From Exiguobacterium acetylicum DSM 20416 (GTDB lineage: Bacteria > Bacillota > Bacilli > Exiguobacteriales > Exiguobacteriaceae), in NCBI RefSeq assembly GCF_000702605.1, contig NZ_JNIR01000001.1, positions 2,284,501 through 2,348,500 on the forward strand: a stretch of DNA of 64,000 bases. The letters run 5' to 3'. The position numbers and the translations under genes are program-made. Of this stretch, positions 1-8,631 are shown in pieces. Every line of letters begins with the position of its first letter. The stretch's first letter is position 1. The notes below the pieces were generated by a model, which was not told the DNA's origin, ran no database searches, and saw only the letters and a list, made by a program, of their open reading frames with translations.

Positions 1-96
1 CGAATTAGGAAGATCGCCTCTTTAATTATCTTTTTCCCACGACTTACTCCCTATCTTTCGATTGGTAGAACGATACTGATTTCTTTTTTCGAACAC

Positions 97-126
97 CCTA
101 GCGGATAAGTAGAGTTATCCGCTGGG
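97..126. repeat. dif-like palindrome, 12-6-12
   Basis: Two 12-bp arms (CCTAGCGGATAA and its partner TTATCCGCTGGG, one mismatch) flank a 6-bp centre GTAGAG. The inner 9 bp of each arm (100-108 and 115-123) are perfectly complementary. Arm-6 bp-arm is the architecture of Xer/tyrosine-recombinase core sites, and two tyrosine recombinases lie just downstream. It could equally be a simple hairpin or a repressor site. No recombination is shown by the sequence. Confidence 0.5.
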
Positions 127-250
127 CGCAACGCTCCATTTCTTCAATCATGCCAACGGTTTCTTTAACTTTCAAAGAGTGTAAGCCGTATGATTTCCCC
201 TCCTTCCGTCCCTTCGCCTCAGATAAACCCGCATTCTCGCGCGATTGCTT
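98..250 (-). other. open-frame remnant without start, about 50 codons
   Basis: On the minus strand a frame is open from just below the TGA at 251-253 to a TAG at 98-100. It reads as plausible protein (for example ETVGMIEEMER near its end) but has no ATG near its beginning. It may be the tail of a decayed gene, whose last codons form the dif-like palindrome. A faint resemblance to serine-recombinase tails was noticed but is too weak to name it. The rest of 1-325 shows no gene. Confidence 0.2.
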
Positions 251-269
251 TCAGGATAACTCTACTTAT
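105..269. repeat. 16-bp inverted repeat pair flanking 133 bp
   Basis: ATAAGTAGAGTTATCC at 105-120 recurs exactly as its reverse complement at 254-269. The first copy is the core of the palindrome at 97-126; the second keeps only one full half of that palindrome. The 133 bp between them would be inverted by recombination at the two copies. The second copy covers the spacer and the start of the -10 of the candidate promoter at 245-272. Confidence 0.6.
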
Positions 270-272
270 ACT
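245..272 (+). promoter_or_regulatory. candidate sigma-A promoter of the sigma-like/recombinase pair
   Basis: TTGCTT at 245-250 and TATACT at 267-272 are spaced by 16 bp and point to the gene starting at 326. The 254-269 repeat lies over the spacer and -10, so a protein bound there would block or be coupled to transcription. The -35 matches the consensus only in part. Confidence 0.35.
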
Positions 273-294
273 AAAACTACCGCGGAATACATAA

Positions 295-310
295 CAGATA
301 TGCATATCTG
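295..310. repeat. perfect 16-bp palindrome in the leader
   Basis: CAGATATGCATATCTG is perfectly self-complementary and sits between the candidate promoter and the start codon at 326. It could be an operator or a short RNA hairpin near the ribosome binding site, which is itself poor here. Confidence 0.55.
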
Positions 311-325
311 AAGAAACGGATACTC

Positions 326-760
326 ATGAACGACTTACTACGTAACTGGATTCCCCTCGTCAACTCCCTCCTGTCCCGCCTTTCGATCCATCCGAATGAA
401 CATGATGAATGCCGGCAAGCTGCCCTCCTCCGACTTTGGAAATCAATCGAAGAAGGAAAGGTCATGACCGTCACCTTCGCCCGGATCCGGGCAAAAGGAG
501 CGATGCTCGACTACTTAGCGACCCGCAACCGGACGCTTGCGACCGAAGTCGCGGTCGAGACGATGCCAGAACTCCCTCGGACCCCAAACGTCTCCTTTCA
601 TTATCTCCTCAGCGAACTCAAGCGAGATCTGTCGAATAAGGAGTACACGTTTCTCGAAGCCTTAATGCACGGCACGGAAGAGACGCTCGGTTACTCACCA
701 GCGCGACTGCGCTCATTAAAGTCGGAACTCCGGCAGAAAGTTCAGTTCCTCCTCGGATGA
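326..760 (+). CDS. sigma-70 region-2-like small protein
   Basis: The 144-residue product resembles a short sigma factor. Residues about 20-70 have the region-2 pattern: an EHDECRQAALLRLWKSIEEG helix (helix that binds core polymerase) followed by TFARIRAKGAMLDYL, which matches the F-x-R-I-R-G-A-M-x-D-x-L signature of that region. The C-terminal third (SNKEYTFLEALMHG onward) is in the place of region 4 but is weak. The stop overlaps the start of the next gene as ATGA, so the two are probably translated together. No strong Shine-Dalgarno precedes the ATG. Whether it directs RNA polymerase or has become a recombinase accessory protein is not visible. The fold assignment rests on motif reading only. 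Confidence 0.6.
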   Translation: MNDLLRNWIPLVNSLLSRLSIHPNEHDECRQAALLRLWKSIEEGKVMTVTFARIRAKGAMLDYLATRNRTLATEVAVETMPELPRTPNVSFHYLLSELKRDLSNKEYTFLEALMHGTEETLGYSPARLRSLKSELRQKVQFLLG

Positions 761-1590
761 TGACGTACTATCAAGAACGCTTACTCGTAATCATCGAACA
801 GGCGGACTATCGTCCCTTGACGAAAAAAGCCTATCGCTCAGACGTACGGCATCTCTGTCGCCACGTCGAACGAATCGATCTTCCGTCCCTACAGCGATAT
901 GGCAAGTTTTTGCGCGATACTTACGCTCCAGCAACTGCGGCTCGACGACTACATGCTCTGTCAATCCTGTTCGATCAACTGGTCGCCGAACGTTCACTCC
1001 AGACGAATCCGTTGGCACGCGTTAAAAAACCGGTTCCTACGCCTCACCGGCGACTTGCCTTCACGTATGACGACGTCCATCGTGTCCTCGAGACGATTCG
1101 TGACGAGACTGTCTACGCCTTTAGCTTTCTTCTCCTGCACACGGGACTGCGGTTTTCGGAAGCCCGTGACTTACAGCTCGCAGATGTCGACTTTGCGCGC
1201 GATCAGGTACTCGTCCGGAGCGGTAAAGGTGATCAATCACGTCAAGTTCCGTTGCATCATGCATTACGCGATGTCCTGTCGCGTTATATTGAGACGATTC
1301 GTCCTGATGTCCTTCCACTGTTTTGTGAAGACAGCGGACGACCGGTTAATCCGGCAAAGTTTCGTCGTGTCCTAAAAGAAGCAAGTGAACGATACCTCGG
1401 ACGGATCCTGCGTCCGCATGACATCCGAGTGACGTTCGCAACGACGCTTTATCACGTGCATCAGACGGATATTCTAACAATTATGCGCTTACTCGGTCAC
1501 AGCGATGTTCGGACGACCCAGCACTACGTCCTACCATCGCACGACATTGCCCATACGTCAGTCAATCGACTCAAGCGGACAGACGATTAA
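757..1590 (+). CDS. tyrosine recombinase (XerC/XerD-like)
   Basis: This 277-residue protein has both parts of a phage-integrase-family recombinase: an N-terminal SAM-like DNA-binding domain (LTKKAYRSDVRHL) and a C-terminal catalytic domain. The catalytic set is complete: Arg in TGLRFSEA, Lys in SGKGDQSRQVPL, His-x-x-Arg in PHDIRVTFA, His in LLGHSDV, and the Tyr nucleophile in TTQHYV. It has the length of XerC/XerD rather than of a phage integrase. The start overlaps the stop of the sigma-like gene by 4 nt. Its 3' end overlaps the convergent recombinase by 20 bp. A target site is not proven; the dif-like palindrome at 97-126 is the nearest candidate. Confidence 0.9.
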   Translation: MMTYYQERLLVIIEQADYRPLTKKAYRSDVRHLCRHVERIDLPSLQRYGKFLRDTYAPATAARRLHALSILFDQLVAERSLQTNPLARVKKPVPTPHRRLAFTYDDVHRVLETIRDETVYAFSFLLLHTGLRFSEARDLQLADVDFARDQVLVRSGKGDQSRQVPLHHALRDVLSRYIETIRPDVLPLFCEDSGRPVNPAKFRRVLKEASERYLGRILRPHDIRVTFATTLYHVHQTDILTIMRLLGHSDVRTTQHYVLPSHDIAHTSVNRLKRTDD

Positions 1591-2389
1591 GAACGTCCCG
1601 GACATGATTCGTCTGGCTACGGATGTATCCTTCCGTCGTCGAGATGCTGGCATGACCAAGCAGACGCTTTATATCGAGCAACTTCAGTCCTGCCTGCTGA
1701 TAAAGATAGGTCGCATAGGCGATCCGCAGCATATGCGGACGGACGTGACGCTTTAAGGACGTAAATCCCACCTCGCGAAGTGCCTTCCTTGCCGCATGTT
1801 CATTGATCATCCGTCCCGTGACGGACTGAAACAAGTAGCCGACCGTGCGACCTGCTAGAAACAAAACGATCTTATCGCAAAGGGTCTCCCCGATCGGAAC
1901 CGTCCGTGTTCGACCGCCTTTCCCGTGACGAACGTACAGTTCCTTCTTCGCTAGATCAAAATCCTGCACCGTCAACAAACGGGCCTCCATGAAGCGGAGG
2001 CCCGTTTGGCTGATCACCTCAAAAAAGAGGCGATAGGTTGGATCTTGAATCTGTCGAATCACGGGGATCAGCTCTTCACTATCATGATACGTCTCATCTT
2101 GGAGACGTTGATGAACGATGGGACGGATCTCGACCATCGGATTCTTTTTGATGCGTCGTCGCTCGACGAGGACATTTCCAAGCCGGTGTAAGACATGATA
2201 GCGTCGCAAGATCGTCGACGGCTTATAATGTGCTTTCATCCAGTGAAAGTAGCGTCGTAAGGACGCGACTGACCAATCGACCTGATGCAAACGCATTTGT
2301 CGAAGATCACTCCGGTATGCCTTGATCGTATGGGCTGACCGCGAGAAGTCGGTCAATAAATACTGATCGAGATAGTCATAGTGGGTCAT
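1571..2389 (-). CDS. second tyrosine recombinase, convergent
   Basis: The start at 2389 is chosen because AAGGAGGAACCAGCT precedes that ATG; a longer reading to 2464 has no such site. The 272-residue product is a distant paralogue of the neighbour: SAM-like domain (HTIKAYRSDLRQM), then Arg in TGLRFMEA, Lys in HGKGGRTRTVPI, His-x-x-Arg in PHMLRIAYA, His in LLGHASI and Tyr in TTEGYI, so the active site is intact. Two Xer-like enzymes side by side suggest a heteromeric pair like XerC/XerD, but opposite orientation with overlapping 3' ends means independent promoters and possible antisense interference. Confidence 0.9.
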   Translation of the reverse strand: MTHYDYLDQYLLTDFSRSAHTIKAYRSDLRQMRLHQVDWSVASLRRYFHWMKAHYKPSTILRRYHVLHRLGNVLVERRRIKKNPMVEIRPIVHQRLQDETYHDSEELIPVIRQIQDPTYRLFFEVISQTGLRFMEARLLTVQDFDLAKKELYVRHGKGGRTRTVPIGETLCDKIVLFLAGRTVGYLFQSVTGRMINEHAARKALREVGFTSLKRHVRPHMLRIAYATYLYQQAGLKLLDIKRLLGHASISTTEGYIRSQTNHVRDVLNRLSA

Positions 2390-2628
2390 AGCTGGTTCCT
2401 CCTTTTTGTAGGGACTGACGTGACAGCTGATGAAGCACACGATTGATTTTCGATGAAATATCAAGAATCGCTTTCCCTAAACAATCAATGAACGAAAAAC
2501 AAAAATAAGGAAAAAAGTTACAATCGTATTGAATCTATTTTCTGTAGAGCAGGAGAGAACACATACCTTTCTTTACCCTGAACGACAGCGCATTGATTCT
2601 CTCCACTAATCGATAAAGGAGCTTACAT

Positions 2629-3072
2629 ATGAATACGGATAACGACTATCTTGGCAATCCATCAGATATTCTCGTCACGACGTATGTGACGGAAGAGGAC
2701 TTACGCGACATTATCGCAATCGAATTCAGAGACTTCTGGCACCCGAAACTACGCATCACCCCACACGAGCTCGTGATTACCGGATCGACCGTCTCAACAG
2801 AACATCGATTTGCCCATCATAAACCGTTCACCCTCACGATTGCCCCGTTTCGCATCCGTCATAACATCATCTCGTTTCATATCTATGACATCAGCCCAGC
2901 GTCTCAAGAACAGACGATTTTGAATCTGCTAAAGGCAAACCCGAACTTGTCTTACAGCTATCACATGATTCATGTCCATCTTCAACCATGCGACTTCGGA
3001 AATCCGTTTTTCCATACGCTCCAGTATACGAAATTAATGGATCATAAAATCCTCGTCGGTCTCCATCTATAG
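2629..3072 (+). CDS. hypothetical protein, 147 aa
   Basis: The ATG follows a GGAGCTTACAT ribosome binding site. The product has no signal peptide or membrane segment and appears to be a cytosolic alpha/beta protein with several beta-rich stretches (RITPHELVITGSTV, FTLTIAPFRIRHNIISFHIY). I do not recognise the family. It stands alone between the second recombinase and the c-di-GMP pseudogene, so context gives no function. Confidence 0.7.
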   Translation: MNTDNDYLGNPSDILVTTYVTEEDLRDIIAIEFRDFWHPKLRITPHELVITGSTVSTEHRFAHHKPFTLTIAPFRIRHNIISFHIYDISPASQEQTILNLLKANPNLSYSYHMIHVHLQPCDFGNPFFHTLQYTKLMDHKILVGLHL

Positions 3073-3208
3073 TCGATACGCTTTGATTTTTCCTCACCCG
3101 TCAGATGTTATTTGAAAAAAATGTATATGATTAGATGAAAAAGGGTATTTAGATTACACCTTTATCTTTGATTAAACATTTCATTCTGCCGAGGTGACTT
3201 CTTCCATC

Positions 3209-5540
3209 ATGCCAAACCATACGATGCATGCTCATACTGACTTTTTACTCGTCACGTTATCTTATCTGATTGCCGCAACATCTGCCTACATCGCGATTGA
3301 ACTCGCGGGACTCGTCAAGACAGCGACCAATCGTTCGAAACATCTCTGGTTGATTGCCGGTGGATCGATTTTAGGTCTCGGCATCTGGTCGATGCATTTC
3401 GTCGCGATGCTTGGTCACGGTACCTTGAAGGATGCGACCTACTCGTTCCCGCTCGTCTTTCTGTCGGTCATCATCGCGATGACAGGATATATCCTTGGCT
3501 TTTATCTCGTTGCCCGCCGCATGTCTCGTGAATCATTCGTCCTCGGTGGTTTCTTAATGGGAAGTGCGATTGCCGGCATGCATTATGTCGGGATTGCCGC
3601 TTTACAGGGAATGACCCTGCAGTATCACACGGGTTACGTCTTACTCTCGATCTTGATTGCGATTGCTGCTTCTTGGACCGCACTTTATATCGGTTTCTTT
3701 TCGCGTTACGCGAAGCAACAGATGCTGGTTCAGACGAAAGTCTTCTTTGCTCTCATCATGGGTATTGCGATCTCCGGGATGCATCACGTTGGCATGCTCG
3801 GTTTAGAGTTTCAGATGATTCCATCGTTTACGAGTGATCAAGTCATTGAACCAGCAATGCTATTGACGCTTGTCTCGATCGTCACGCTCTTTTTGTTCAT
3901 CGTTTTCTTCGCTTCCGTCTTGTTTGACCTCCGATTACGTAAACGTGACTTCATCCAAGCGACGATTCTTGAATCAACTGAAGATGGTGTCGTGACGACG
4001 AATCCTGATGGTCTGATCCAATATGCGAACTCGCTGTTCCATGATTTTTTCCTGAAACGTCACCCATACTTATCGGAACATGACGCTACGTTACGTCTTG
4101 ATGTTCCCGATCATACGAAACAGATGCTACGCGTCGAAGAACATATCCTTGAAGTCGTCAATCATCCGCTAAAAGGTGAGAACTTGAATCAGACACTGTG
4201 GTTCTTCCGCAACGTCACGGACCAAGTCTCGTCCCAGCAGCAACTTGAACACCTTGCCTTTCATGACCGCTTGACGGATTTACCGAATCGAGACAAAATC
4301 ACGCTCTTCATCGAAGATCAAATCAGACAAGGAATTCCGGTATCCTGCCTTTCGCTCAGTATGGACCGTTGGCGTTCTCTGAGTGATATGCTCGGACATA
4401 AAGGTGTTGAGAGTCTATTGCTGCAGATTGCAGAACGTCTCCAAGCAACGATTCACGCGCGTGATGTCCTAGCACGTCTTGATTCATCGGAATTCCTTGT
4501 TCTCCTCGTTGACGAACGCAGTCATCTGGCGACTCAAAAAGCTGAGAAGTGCTACACTGCCTTATCGCAACCATTTGATATCGATGGAACCGTCATTACG
4601 CTGACGATGCGCGCTGGGATTAGTCATTACCCAGAAGACGCAACAACAGCCGAAGAACTGATCGAGTATGCAAAACTAGCACTACACGCTTCGTTTACTG
4701 AAGCGTAAAACACGATCAAGGAATTTAAGGTCGAGAATCGAAACGATATCTTACGGACCGTCCAGATCGAAAAATTCATGACCGAGGCACTCGAAGCAGA
4801 AGCCTTCGAGCTCGTCTATCAACCAAAGATTGCAGTAGCTACGGAACGCATGACGGGTGTTGAAGTCTTAGCGCGCTGGACGAACGATGAGCTTGGGTTC
4901 GTCACCAGCCGAGTTCATTCCCGTCGCTGAAAATACAGGAGCAATCCATGCTCTTGGTGACTGGGTACTACGAACAGCCTGCCTACGCTGGGTCGCGTGG
5001 CAAGACTTGACACCGGAACCATTCTCGATTGCTGTCAACGTCTCCCCACTTCAGTTCGCGAGTCAAAAGTTCTTACGTCGCGTCGAAACAATTCTCGAGG
5101 AGACAGGAATGAATCCAGCATACCTCGAGCTCGAAATCACGGAGTCCGCCGCCTTATCGTATGAGACGGCGACCTATGAAAAATTAGCACGACTACAGGA
5201 ACTCGGTATTCGTGTTTCCCTCGACGACTTTGGTACTGGGTATTCGTCCTTTAAACAACTTCGTTCATTACCGATTCAGTTATTGAAGATTGACCGTTCA
5301 TTTATCAGTTCGTTATTTGACGGTAAGAATCAACAAGCGATTGTTCAATCGATGATTCAACTCGGACATAACCTAGAGATGGAAGTCTTGATTGAAGGTG
5401 TCGAAACAGTCGAACAAGCAGATTGGCTTGCTCGAGAAGGTTGCGATTATTTCCAGGGCTATTATTTTAGTCGACCGTTAAAGGAAGAGGATTTTTTTAA
5501 GTATTTATGGACTTTTCATTCAATTAGACATTTGAAATAA
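3209..5540 (+). pseudogene. MHYT-GGDEF-EAL c-di-GMP enzyme, broken by a stop and a frameshift
   Basis: The start at 3209 has GAGGTGA upstream. The N-terminus is a seven-helix MHYT sensor with the three motifs MHFVAM, MHYVGI and MHHVGM. A PAS-like segment follows (ILESTEDGVVTTNPDGLIQYAN), then a GGDEF domain whose signature is degenerate (LDSSEF). A TAA at 4706-4708 ends this frame, yet the same frame continues after it with EAL sequence (LVYQPKI, EVLARW). Near 4900 the EAL frame then shifts by one position, and the remainder (EFIPVAENTG, LEITES, DDFGTGYSS, LLKIDRSFI, IEGVE) runs to 5540. One substitution would restore the stop, and a lost TC in GTCTCACC would explain the shift. Two lesions argue for true decay rather than one sequencing error. 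Confidence 0.85.
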
Positions 5541-5573
5541 ATAAAAAAAAGCTACTAATAAATAGGTATTAGA

Positions 5574-5741
5574 CTACCTAACCGATTTGTGTTTAATATA
5601 ATACGTTTCTGAAAAATATTTTTGTTCTCCGGTCATGAACGAGTATTTCGTCATCGTCCAAGAATAAGCACCAACGACACTATTTTCATCACAATAAACA
5701 TCCATGTAAGTGGTTAAGTGATGTCCACGCTGTCGCATCAT
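5574..5741 (-). CDS. possible small ORF or gene remnant, 55 aa
   Basis: On the minus strand an ATG-ATG start leads a 55-codon frame ending in TAG, with protein-like composition (Y-, T- and M-rich, for example SWTMTKYSFMTGEQKYF). There is no convincing ribosome binding site and the frame is stopped shortly upstream, so it may be the tail of a lost gene. Apart from this, 5541-5899 shows no gene. Confidence 0.25.
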   Translation of the reverse strand: MMRQRGHHLTTYMDVYCDENSVVGAYSWTMTKYSFMTGEQKYFSETYYIKHKSVR

Positions 5742-6028
5742 CCATGTTTAATTAAAATCGACAGATAGATTTTTTGTTATATTAAAACACTTAATTTATA
5801 GTGTATTGCGCTTAAATGACAAATTTTCAGTTTGATTTTTTCAGAGAACACACTTTCACTTACTTTCGTAAAAAGCAAAAAGCAGTACGAGTCTTTATTT
5901 GAACTGAGCCCCGTAATATGGACAGTTTAATAAAAAGACCACGTCTTCTATGCTGCGATTAGATGATCCCGATATTGTTTGAGGGCACTGAAAAACCTGC
6001 GCTCTCTTCGAGAGTAATCACGAGGAAA

Positions 6029-6061
6029 GGCGATTGGTTCGACTGAGTCGATTCAATCGTC
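6029..6061 (+). terminator. hairpin inside the left end of the IS1182-like element
   Basis: GGCGATTGGTTCGAC at 6029-6043 pairs with GTCGATTCAATCGTC at 6047-6061 (near-perfect), followed on the plus strand by TTTTTTC. It lies between the inverted repeat and the transposase stop and would stop transcription entering from the left. Confidence 0.6.
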
Positions 6062-6075
6062 TTTTTTCTTTGCCA

Positions 6076-7542
6076 TTAGTCTGTTTTTTCTTTTTGGAGG
6101 CTGATAATTCGCTTCAAGTTGACCGCGATGATCGCCATCACGCTCTGCAATGTCATGCCTTTTAGGTCTGACGTTTTGTTTCGCGCCAAACCATACGTAT
6201 TCTTCAGTTGATTGTTCTTGGATTCAATCGCGTATCGTTTACGACGATACGTTTTGAATTCGTCAGTCTGTTCGTACTCAAGCTGATCGCTGTGCTCCCT
6301 TGACTTCAACGATACGCTATACGTTTTAGATTTTGCCCCATCTTTATAACATCCTTCGCGCAACGGACAACATTTACATAGTACGATATCGAAAAAGTGT
6401 GTCTCTTGTTGACTTGCACCTACATTCTTTTTGCCTGTTCGAGACTTTCGGACGGCCATGTGCCCGGCAGGGCAGACGTAGCGGTTTGCATCTTTATTAT
6501 AGGTGAACCCCTCAGCTCGATTCGTGGAGACAGAAAAGACCCGTGGATTCAATGGAGCGACGAGCTTACATCCTTGCGAAGCGACAGAAACTAGGTTCTC
6601 ACGACTAGAATAGGCAGAGTCACCCACAATGTAGTCGAACTCGGCGCCAGCTATATGGCTCTTCTCAACCAGGCTGGTCAGTTGAATGCCATCTGCCGCT
6701 TCGTCGGACGTCACGATAACAGCTGTGATCACGCCATCCTCGGTCATTGCGAGATGATGTTTGTAACCAAAGAACGAGGAGTCAGCGCTTTTATGCCCGG
6801 TCCGGGCATTCTTGTCCCTTGATACCCGCAACTCGAAGTGTGCATCCTCCGTCAGTTCACGGACACGGTTCACCCGAGCCCGAATGTGCTCCCGTGATAT
6901 CAATTCAGGCATTTCGGATTCAACAGTTTCAGCTACAGCGAGCGCATACGCCAAGAGTTGGTCGATATCTGCTTCATCCACTTTCTCTGGGAAACGTCCT
7001 TTCGTGTTGTCATTTTCTTGATAACATGCCTGCCGAAGCCGTTTCGCCTCTTCGATGACAACCTGCTTAATCGGTTTTTGTCCGTATCGAGCACGAGAAT
7101 GGGTCGAATCAACAATCAACGTCCGACTATTTAGAACGCCCATCTCTTTTGCGATCCGTACTGTGTACGCAATCAACTGATCGAGTAGCTCGTCATTATC
7201 CATACGCTGACGCCGGAATTTTGTGAGCGATGAAGGATTAATGACATCCTCCTCCGGTGCCAAATCCAAAAAATATTTATAGGCAAGATCAGTTTTCGCC
7301 CGTCTGACGAGGTCGACATCGGACAGGTTTGAGTAGGCTTTCAGAAATAGATATTTAAACATCCGAACGGGATGGACCGCCATCCGTCCGTTATCATGGC
7401 AATACGTGTCCGCGAGCAATTCTGTAATGAAATCAAAAGAGACGAGGTCGTGAATGAGACGTAACTCATCATCCGCGGGGATTAACAAATCATAGAGAGC
7501 CCGATAAGGGCTCGGCGGCATATTCGGCAGGTCGGGCATCAT
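6076..7542 (-). CDS. IS1182-family transposase
   Basis: The start at 7542 follows GGAGG with 8-bp spacing; an upstream TTG at 7557 is inside that site. The 488-residue protein has the N-terminal DUF772-type region (MAVHPVRMFKYLFLKAYSNLSD) and a DDE catalytic domain with Asp in LIVDSTHSRARYG, Asp in YIVGDSAYSS, and a C-terminal segment (YAIESKNNQLKNTYGLARNK) that holds the Glu. A Cys-rich stretch (LCKCCPLREGCY) lies between them, as usual in this family. The frame is intact, so it may still be active. Confidence 0.92.
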   Translation of the reverse strand: MMPDLPNMPPSPYRALYDLLIPADDELRLIHDLVSFDFITELLADTYCHDNGRMAVHPVRMFKYLFLKAYSNLSDVDLVRRAKTDLAYKYFLDLAPEEDVINPSSLTKFRRQRMDNDELLDQLIAYTVRIAKEMGVLNSRTLIVDSTHSRARYGQKPIKQVVIEEAKRLRQACYQENDNTKGRFPEKVDEADIDQLLAYALAVAETVESEMPELISREHIRARVNRVRELTEDAHFELRVSRDKNARTGHKSADSSFFGYKHHLAMTEDGVITAVIVTSDEAADGIQLTSLVEKSHIAGAEFDYIVGDSAYSSRENLVSVASQGCKLVAPLNPRVFSVSTNRAEGFTYNKDANRYVCPAGHMAVRKSRTGKKNVGASQQETHFFDIVLCKCCPLREGCYKDGAKSKTYSVSLKSREHSDQLEYEQTDEFKTYRRKRYAIESKNNQLKNTYGLARNKTSDLKGMTLQSVMAIIAVNLKRIISLQKEKTD

Positions 7543-7642
7543 CGAAATCGCCTCCAAATGTATTGATTTCAGCCAGTATAGTCTGGAATGGCATTCATGT
7601 ACAGTAACCTCGTAGCAAAAGGCTGGTCGATCGAAAAATAAG

Positions 7643-7684
7643 AACAGAGGAGCATCGGTCCCTTCGGGACGACGCTCCTCTGTT
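7643..7684 (-). terminator. hairpin upstream of the IS1182-like transposase
   Basis: AACAGAGGAGC at 7643-7653 pairs with GCTCCTCTGTT at 7674-7684, and an inner GTCCC-TTCG-GGGAC-like stem extends it. It sits between the right inverted repeat and the transposase, where it would limit transcription or translation of the transposase from outside promoters. Confidence 0.55.
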
Positions 7685-8631
7685 TAAATTATATGAGGTT
7701 TTTCAGTGCCTTCATATTGTTTCGGGGTCATCTTTTTTAGGTTCCATTGACCGCGTTCGTAGTTGTAATAGCTGATGTAGTCCCCGACCATCTCTCGGAC
7801 CTCCTCGATTGACTCGCACGAACGGTTGGCGACATAGTCCTTCAAATGACCGAAGAACGATTCGATCGGTGCGTTGTCGAGACAGTTGCCCCGACGGGAC
7901 ATGGACTGAACCAGTCCGAGGTCGCCAATGAGTCGCTGGTAGCCCGGATGGGTGTAGTGGAAGCCTTGGTCCGAATGAATCATCGCCTCAGGATGTCGAT
8001 TCCCTTGGAGATGCTCTTCGAGCTTTTTCATCGTCTGAAAGACGAGGTCCATACGAAGATCCGTGGATAGTTTGTATGCCACGATCTCGCGTGTGGCGAC
8101 GTCCTTCACACAAGACAGATAGACGTTCTCGCCGGAGGCGATGGGGAGATAGGTGATATCGGTCACGAATACCTTCCCGGGCTCGCTCTGCCGGAACTCG
8201 CGGTTCAATCGGTTCGGCACGACGCGGTGCTCGTGCGTCGCCCGAGAGAGCTTGCGATAAGGGTTCATCCTCCGGATTTTAGTCACGATGTTAAATTTGC
8301 GCATCAGTCGGAGAATCCGTTTATGGTTGATCGGGAAACCGAGGGTGGCGAACACCTCCATGTACAGCCCCCGATAGCCGACTTTGCCTTTATGGCTATC
8401 ATGGATGCTCTTGAGGAGTGTCGCATCTAGATGATCACACTCTTCTCGTAGGGAATCCGCCTCGGAACGGTTCAACCAAGCGTAATAGCCACTGCGGCTC
8501 ACTCCGGCAATCTCACATAGTGGGCGGACGAGATTCTTAATCTGTGCGATGCGGATGACGGTGTTGATGACCTGATATTTCTCTGCTGGTGTCAGTTCGG
8601 ACGTTTCGCCTGCCCCTCTAACTGCTCTAGC
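7684..8631 (-). pseudogene. IS3 OrfB (DDE transposase), C-terminus replaced by insertion
   Basis: Reading is given from the -1 frameshift point; alone, it could start at a GTG at 8502. The domain order is HTH_21-like (ARVSRSGYYAWL type, seen as AGVSRSGYYAWL) then an rve integrase core with Asp in FVTDITYL, Asp in MIHSDQGFHY and Glu in NAPIESFFGHLK. The last native residues after TPKQY are lost: the IS1182-like element supplies EGTEKPHII and a stop instead. The missing tail (RDHLIAA) is found at 5950-5971 on the other side. Catalytic residues are all kept, so function may persist. Confidence 0.85.

Larger units (their letters stand above)
5981..7713 (-). mobile_element. IS1182-like element nested in the IS3 element
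   Basis: Ends are inverted repeats GAGGGCACTGAAAAACCT at 5981 and, on the minus strand, GAAGGCACTGAAAAACCT at 7713 (one mismatch). ATATTGTTT flanks both sides (5972-5980 and 7714-7722), a 9-bp target duplication. Joining the flanks restores the IS3 orfB tail (TPKQY then RDHLIAA and a stop), which proves the order of insertion. Each end carries a strong hairpin (6029-6061 and 7643-7684). Confidence 0.9.

Noticed and set aside
5972-7722. Repeat GGCACTGAAAAACC taken first as a remnant of a second IS3 copy
   Set aside because: Both flanks read into the same IS3 orfB tail once the inner element is removed; the repeat is the inverted end of the inner element with a 9-bp duplication outside it.
8502-8592. 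IS3 orfB starting only at 8502
   Set aside because: The same frame is open up to the slippery A6G run, so an OrfAB fusion by frameshift fits the family.
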